A stretch of 64,000 bases of DNA from Epiperipatus broadwayi (lineage: Eukaryota; Onychophora; Udeonychophora; Euonychophora; Peripatidae). Shown here in pieces: positions 58,065-64,000 of the stretch. The DNA lies in assembly GCA_028023455.1 (NCBI GenBank), contig JAQFVV010006216.1, forward strand, positions 4,852,877 to 4,916,876. The letters are read 5' to 3'. The notes beneath the pieces are model-generated. The model ran no database searches and had not been told where the DNA came from. It saw nothing but the letters and a program-made list of their open reading frames with translations. The position numbers and the translations under genes are program-made. Positions within the stretch are counted from its first letter, which is position 1. Each line of letters starts with the position of its first letter.

Positions 58065-58618
58065 TAAGTCATGGCCATGCTGGATTCAGGCAGTCAAATA
58101 TCTGTAATATCAGAAGATCTATACCACCAGATTGTAACAAAAAACTCGAGCATAGAAATCATGCCTTTGAAGACAGCACAAATAACATTAGCAAACAACC
58201 CGAAAGCGAAACTTCTGCCTAAGCAAATTTGGGTACAGATGCACACACACTATAAGATGATATACCAAGTGTGCTTAATAATGACCAGTCTTATCCATGA
58301 AGTTGTGTTGAGTTCATATTTCTTGTACAAAAACAGATGCATTTTAGATTATGAACATCAGCTTGTCATGTGCAATGACAAACAAATTGAAATGCTAAAA
58401 GCCCACTTACATGATGATACTGAGGTATGTTGTATGACCCAATTGGACATGGAGCTGATGGAAGAAAAGGAAAATGGAGCAAAACTGACTTTTGCCACTG
58501 AGCAGAAAAACTCAAATCTATGCTTTATACTTATAAAAACATTTTCTGATGGTCCTGGGATCATTAAAGCATATAAACAAAGAATCAGATTGAAACCAAG
58601 AAAACCATTCCAAGTGTG
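58065..58618 (+). pseudogene. gypsy aspartic protease and linker
   Basis: A 182-codon open frame. AMLDSGSQISVISEDLYHQI holds the catalytic Asp-Ser-Gly (58,083-58,091), followed by KQIWVQMHTHYKMIYQV and a linker with IIKAYKQRIRLKPRKPFQV, the usual lead into the RT. It is open longer than chance would give (expected run about 13 codons) but is isolated by stops on both sides. Confidence 0.8.
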
Positions 58619-58619
58619 A

Positions 58620-59165
58620 TCCTACCCCATACCACACTAATTTAAGGAGGAGGTGGCGAAACAGCTGGAACAAATGTTGAAATGGGGCATCATTGATAAA
58701 TGCTTTTCCCCATACTGTAATCCTCTAGTGGTGGTCAAAAAAATGGATCCATGCGGTTATGCCTTGATGCACACCAACTTAACAGGGTGACAATACCAGA
58801 TTGTACTATTTCACCTCATATGCAAGAATTACTCATGAAATTTAAAGACAAAATAATATTTTCCACATTCGACTTAACTGCTAGCTACTGGCAGATAGAA
58901 TTACATCACACAAATACACAACTTTTAGATATGGAGGCCACACATATCAAGTTAATTGAATGTCTTTCCACTTAGTTAATAGTGGTGCAGGTTTATTATG
59001 ATGTCTGGACCATGTTTTGTCTCAGGAACACTTCCAACACTTGCAAATATTTTTTGCAGATTGCAAAGTTAAAGGAATCAAAATCAATCTGAAAAAGAGT
59101 ATATTGATCTCTGAAGAATTTTTGGGTCATTTGGTGGGATGAACAGGAATCAAACCCCACCCTGA
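58620..59165 (+). pseudogene. gypsy reverse transcriptase with active-site deletion
   Basis: Pieces in three frames: EEVAKQLEQMLKWGIIDKC (58,650), LRLCLDAHQLNRVTIPDC (58,754), FSTFDLTASYWQIELHH (58,860), LDHVLSQEHFQHLQIFFADC (59,008) and GIKINLKKSILISEEFLGHL (59,070). The segment that should hold YVDD between the LDHVLSQE and HLQ parts is missing, so the copy lacks the catalytic core. Confidence 0.8.
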
Positions 59166-59775
59166 TAAAATTAGTGCAATAAATGACTTCCCTGTACCTA
59201 AAACACAAAAGCACATTTGGTTCTTTTTAAGACTATGCAACTTTTACAACAGATTCTGTGAAAAATTTGCGGACCGAATGGAACCTTTACTAAGATTACT
59301 CAGGAAAAATACCCATTGGAACTGGACCATTGAACAAAAAGGAAGCATTCACTGAGATTAAGAAAAGTTTTATAAAACAAGTGGTGCTGGCATACCTAGA
59401 CTTTGACAAACCCTTTATACTCCAAACAGATAACAGTGCATATGAATTGAGCATTACACTATCCCAAGTTCAGAAAGATGGTCAGGTAGGGGTCCTGTAC
59501 TTCATAATCAGGTTGTTGAAAGGACCTGAATGTAATTACACAGTTACAGAAAAAGAAGCCCTTGCAATCATATGGGCATTTGAGAAATTTCGCCCTATGC
59601 TACTAGGCTCTGAAGTGATAGTAATTACAGACCACAAGAGTCTTCAATTTCTAAATCACAGCTATCTCACTAATAGATGACTAGATTGCTGGAGTTTGTT
59701 TCTCCAAGAGTCTAATTATATGGTGAAACATTGCAAAGGAGCTGAGAATGTGGTGGCCAACATCCTCAGTCATCA
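59166..59775 (+). pseudogene. gypsy RT connection and RNase H domain
   Basis: WFFLRLCNFYNRF and MEPLLRLLRKNTHWNW precede a 116-codon open frame (59,330-59,680) with LQTDNSAYEL (first catalytic Asp), VTEKEALAIIWAFEKF (Glu) and VITDHKSLQFLNHSYL (Asp). Then CWSLFLQESNYMVKHCKGAE. The RNase H residues look preserved, in contrast to the RT. Confidence 0.85.
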
Positions 59776-60019
59776 TCCCATTCAAACTCAATAACAACAC
59801 CTGAGGATAGACCATGCATACATGATGAGCATATCAGGTAAGGACAAAGACATAGAGGAACATCTAAAACAAATGTCAAAGAGACAGCATGAAGATAAGG
59901 ACTTAAACTGGATCATAACACTGTACACACAATTTCTTCAGAAGGATGATAGTACCCTAGATAAGAAGTGCCGATACAAGATAGGAAAGGGGGGTTTATA
60001 CTACCAAATTTAAGAAGAC

Positions 60020-60814
60020 ATTGATGAATGGAGAGTGATGGTACCACCAGCCATTCAGGGCCTTCTCACTGATAACATTCACCAATTATACAGACATTAT
60101 GGAACCCAAAAAACTGAATATTGCCTCAAGCACTGATTCTATTGGCCTGGGATGCACTGAGACATAAAGATTTTGAACAAATGTGAAATATGCCACCATG
60201 CAAAACCACTGAATAGAGCATACACAACTCCAATGAAATCAATCATCCCTAACAACTCGAAGGAAATGATGGCCATGGATTTTTATGGTCCTCTGCCACC
60301 CTTCAATAGTAAAAGATATTTACTCATTGTATATGACCTTTTCTCCAAATTTGTGGCAGCCTACCCTTTAGCAAGAACTACAACATGTGAAACTATAAAG
60401 GTTTTAGAGTTCTTACATTTTAACACAGTTGGGAAACCAGAAACGATCCTGACAGACCATGGGACTCCTTTTGTATCAGAAGAATGGAACAAATGGGTTA
60501 CTAAGCAGGGAGTTAAACATGTACTTATGTCGATCCATAACTCCCAAAGTAATCCCTGTGAAAGAGTTATGCGGGAGTTGGGAAGGCTGTTTCATACATA
60601 CTTACCAAAAAACCATAAGGGATGGGTAAAACAGCTACCTCAGATACTAAATTATATAAACTGGTCTATACATGAATCCACAAGATTCCCTCCAACACAG
60701 CTACACTTTGGAAAACTTGTAAAATTCTCCAAGGCAAATTTCCCAGGGAGCAGAGACAAAACAATTGACATGGAATTAGATAAAAAAAGGCTTAAGCCTG
60801 GATGCACAATATGA
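60020..60814 (+). pseudogene. gypsy integrase
   Basis: A zinc-binding region (HQLYRHYGTQ ... CEIC) with two stops precedes a 213-codon open frame (60,173-60,814). Catalytic residues are D36 (MAMDFYGPL), D95 (LTDHGTPF) and E130 (NPCERVMREL); the second spacing is 34 residues. The frame also has HKGWVKQLPQILNYINWSIH and HESTRFPPTQLHFGK, typical of this gypsy lineage. It is the best-preserved domain of the copy, but stops upstream and at 60,812 show the polyprotein is dead. Confidence 0.88.
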
Positions 60815-60854
60815 GTCTCAGAAGAAAGAAAAGGAAACAGCACACAAAACTACC

Positions 60855-61050
60855 AATTTAAGGTAGGGGATAGAGTGATGGTCAGAACGCCTCGTGAACA
60901 TTCCAGAAAAGTTCCAGTGTAAAAAAATTTTTAATCTTTATGAAGGCCCTTTTGAAATTGTGAAGTGAAGTGGGCATAATGATTTCTGGATTAAAACAGA
61001 ACAGGGAATAAAAGGCACACACAATGCTCATGCACTAAAACCCATACCAT
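60855..61050 (+). pseudogene. gypsy integrase C-terminal module
   Basis: FKVGDRVMVRTPREHSRKVP, then after shifts YEGPFEIVK, HNDFWIKTEQGIKGTHNAHA and LKPIP: a GPY/F-type module equivalent to 10,021-10,250. Confidence 0.75.
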
Positions 61051-61153
61051 AGCATCCAGGATGCTCTAGAAATCATCTCACATGTATAGTTCATAATATC
61101 TGTATAAATAAGAACTTAAGACTTTAAATGGTCATATCCATTTAAAAGTCTCA

Positions 61154-61171
61154 TTGGAGAGGGGAGTATTG
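61154..61171 (+). promoter_or_regulatory. polypurine tract
   Basis: TTGGAGAGGGGAGTATTG directly before TGTCAGGC, about 105 bp after the end of pol: the plus-strand primer site for the 3' LTR. Confidence 0.65.
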
Positions 61172-63791
61172 TGTCAGGCATTATCAAATGGCCTTACACA
61201 AAGTCTGCTGTAAAGTAAAATTGTAGATATTAAGCACAACAAATACATAAATGTGCTATATTAATAATGGAAGTTGGGTCTGAGCATTAAAATACCACAC
61301 ACACCAATTTAAAATAACATGAAATTGACACAGAAATATTGTACATGTATAATAAAATCATATATTTTTATTTTTTGTATATTTTTATGACATGTTATTT
61401 TATGTATTTTGCTTTTCTCTGAAAAATTCAAATAGAGAAAAGAAAACTTTATTAAAGAAGAGATCAAATGTTAGAACATATTAGTAAAATAAATAATTAA
61501 AGCAATTGTTCCAACATACTTGTATATATATATATATATTATACCCATTAACGTTTACTCCATTAATATGAGCATGCGCATAAACTGAACATGAGGGAAA
61601 ATATAGCACCATGCCAGAGTAAGAAGAAATTCAAAACTTTACCATAACAGTGCTACGGACACAGAAGATACTTATGGAAAGGTTGGCTTTTACATACCTT
61701 TGGGGGATGACTCTAAATCAACCCTTTGCACCATTCCCAGAAGGAAATTTAACTCTCCTCCTGAAAGGATATGCAAGTTCAAATGTTATTAGGGCATGTG
61801 TGCCAATAAATAATTATTCATAAAAAAATAATAAGTATCCTCATGAAAATAAAGATTCTGGTAAGAAGATATCCCATTCGCTAGCTCAGCGTACTCTTAT
61901 ACTCAGTTAAAAGAATTGGGGCTCGGAAAACTTGCATAACTAACTAATATGGGGTTAGAGAAAGTAAATGATGAAAAAAATATGGAATATATGGCAGTAG
62001 TCACTTTTAAATTATAATTTTTTTTATTAAACCAATACCCCCTACCATTTATAACATAAATACAAAATTAATATCCCCAGATTGAATAAATATACAAACG
62101 AATATTATACACTACACCAATCATATTAATAAAACAAAACTAATCATAAAGAAATACTTCATAGAGCAATAATTAGATTAAATGAAAGAATTTTTTTTTC
62201 TTAAATCAGAAAATGTATTAAATAATTATACGTGAGAGATAGTGATCTGTGGATTATAAGTAAACTCACACATATGCATTATGCAAATAAGGAAAAATTA
62301 ACAAGTTATATACAGGTGTGTTTATGTACCTATGTACATGAAATATATATTTATGAAATGGGTATTAAATTTAAAATAAAATAAACATAAAAAATAGTAT
62401 ACCCGATAAAGTCTATAAGCTTCATTCTTGTATGGGTTTTGAGTGGGCTATACTATACGTTCATCTACTGCAACAAGGTCTGGACCTGATTGTGACATAA
62501 GTTCATGACTTGATCATCGCTTGGTGTTCGAATCTCAGCATTTACATTCTTGTGGGATGGCAGGAGAGGAGCTGGACGGACACGCTGAAGTCAGCTTCTA
62601 TTCCATGATCATTTTATCTGCAAGCAAATGCTTATTTGACATCTTTAAGTTGGAGAGATGAATATTAAATAGGATATAAACACTATAGATCATCCTGGAT
62701 TAATGTCCGTTGATTTAGGATGACGGAATATTATTTATTTTTATTTGAATATATCTTATGGCTTATATTCTATCAGAATCAGCATGATTAAAACAGTTGC
62801 ATGACTTCACGTGGTTTCTAGAATAGCATTAGCTTCCCAAAATTCGAAATAGGCTCCTAATAAGATTTGCCTTAGCAACAGCAAGACGAAAGTGAACTGC
62901 TCTCCTTGAAAAAGCAAAGGTGAACTGCTCTCTTTCAAATGCAAAAGTCAATTGCCCTCTCGCAACTTCAGAACAGATATCCCACTCTCAACACAAAAAT
63001 TAATTATATCTCATTGAATTGGTTTTAGTTTTACTAATTGGTTTGGCCGATTTGTAAAACATTTCAATTTAATTGCCTGAGTGATCTCTAAAAATTTCAT
63101 TTCCAATTAGTTTTATTTATATCCATTCAGATCATAATTAAGAAATGATAACATATTTTTACTTTTGATTAATTACATTATCAGAATTGAAGTTTTTTTT
63201 GTTTGAACAAAAAAATATTTTACATAACTTGAACATTCCTCTCTCCACGCATTATTGCAAGTTTAATTAAACTCTTTTGTCCAGTTAAAATTATTTTAGA
63301 GTGCACAGGAAGCCAGAATGCCTTTAGGCTTTTTCTAAATCTAAGACAATGCAACTAAAGAGAAAAATATCCATTAAAACTCCGATTCTGAAATTATTTT
63401 TAAATATTTTTAAATAACAGTATTTTAAACTCTCTCTTACATTGATTGTCAGCACTCACAAAAAAAAAAAAAAAATATGTACTGACAAATTGTAGATACA
63501 TGTGTTAGCATTTCTTTTTAACAAACAAAACAAAAATCTTCAAAATTATAATTACATTTTGGAGTTTGTTTTTCCTTAAAAAAAAATAATAAAAATAATA
63601 AACAAAAATCAAATTTACAAATGCATATTTCTAAGCCTTTAAATATCGGCTTTAAACATATGTGTGTGTGAGTCTATATTATCACCAGAGCTCTCTCTTA
63701 CCCCCCCCCTCTTTAATGTCTATTTAAATATTTTAGACCATTTAGTCATTTAATCTTAGCTTGTGCTTGGCCACATCAAACATGCCTGACA
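61172..63791 (+). repeat. probable gypsy 3' LTR (2.62 kb)
   Basis: Begins TGTCAGGCAT and ends ATGCCTGACA, a 10-bp exact inverted repeat with TG...CA ends. The start directly follows the polypurine tract. The length agrees with the other gypsy LTRs here. It contains a threefold degenerate tandem repeat at 62,880-62,965. No second copy was found upstream of 57,224, so the right end rests on the inverted repeat alone. Confidence 0.5.
62880..62965. repeat. ~30-bp degenerate tandem repeat, three units
   Basis: Units share GTGAACTGCTCTC / GTCAATTGCCCTC followed by an A-rich GCAA segment. Confidence 0.6.
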
Positions 63792-64000
63792 CAATATATA
63801 TATTTAATTAATTACTTTTATAAAAACTAATTTTATTCTGTAAGCAAAGAATGTTAATTGCTTTGGCAAAAATCTGACCAAAAGCAAAATGTTTGATAAT
63901 AAATGTTGTAATTAAAATATTATTTTTTATAGATAAGGTAGAAATTCTTTTGAATAATAATAGCTATAATCAAGTGGTCTGGGCATTCAAGATGGAAATC
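63792..64000. other. AT-rich flank
   Basis: No feature seen after the probable LTR. Confidence 0.4.

Noticed and set aside
62520-62545. tRNA-like B box (GTTCGAATC)
   Set aside because: No A box at a suitable distance and no cloverleaf could be drawn; more likely part of the LTR.

Overview
The window is very AT-rich (about 70% A+T) animal-type nuclear DNA in which nearly everything recognisable is a transposable element or its debris. The mix of a Tx1/L1-like non-LTR element, RTE- and Jockey/CR1-like LINE relics, several Ty3/gypsy copies with long LTRs, many foldback or MITE-like repeats and GT-AG intron signals points to an invertebrate metazoan. The species cannot be named from this. Repeat copies differ repeatedly by CpG to TpG/CpA changes, which suggests that CpG methylation acts in this genome.

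Layout. 1-3,935: non-coding, with one small hairpin repeat at 553-703. 3,936-9,047: a structurally complete Tx1-like LINE with a 15-bp target-site duplication (TSD), an ORF1 broken by two one-base shifts and an intact 1,060-codon ORF2. 9,940-15,083: the end of a plus-strand gypsy element (integrase C-terminus, then a long LTR). That LTR is interrupted by a compact two-LTR element (TRIM-like) at 12,580-14,557 whose LTRs carry a 14-bp minisatellite, with TSD TCTCC. 15,450-21,000: a series of inverted-repeat elements and an LTR-like promoter remnant. 22,555-26,783: an RTE LINE relic, a 1.24-kb TIR transposon with an 8-bp TSD, and a second LINE relic.

26,784-40,077: a decayed minus-strand gypsy element of 13.3 kb. 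Its two roughly 2.7-kb LTRs have been enlarged by nested insertions, including a 1.7-kb near-perfect palindrome at 38,333-40,045 whose arms each contain a CRE-like motif, a TATA box and a short ORF. 44,096-44,418: the only plausible host coding signal, two candidate exons joined by a 116-bp GT-AG intron that keeps one frame open. 46,985-48,365: another LINE relic. 49,300-54,830 and 57,224-63,791: two more plus-strand gypsy copies with recognisable gag, protease, RT, RNase H and integrase segments full of stops and shifts.

Only the Tx1-like LINE looks recent. The gypsy copies have visibly lost catalytic residues. The most unusual objects are the minisatellite-bearing TRIM, the promoter-armed giant palindrome, and the LINE whose reconstructed ORF1 stop overlaps the ORF2 start as ATGTGTAA. 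Nothing resembling a tRNA, rRNA or CRISPR locus was seen.
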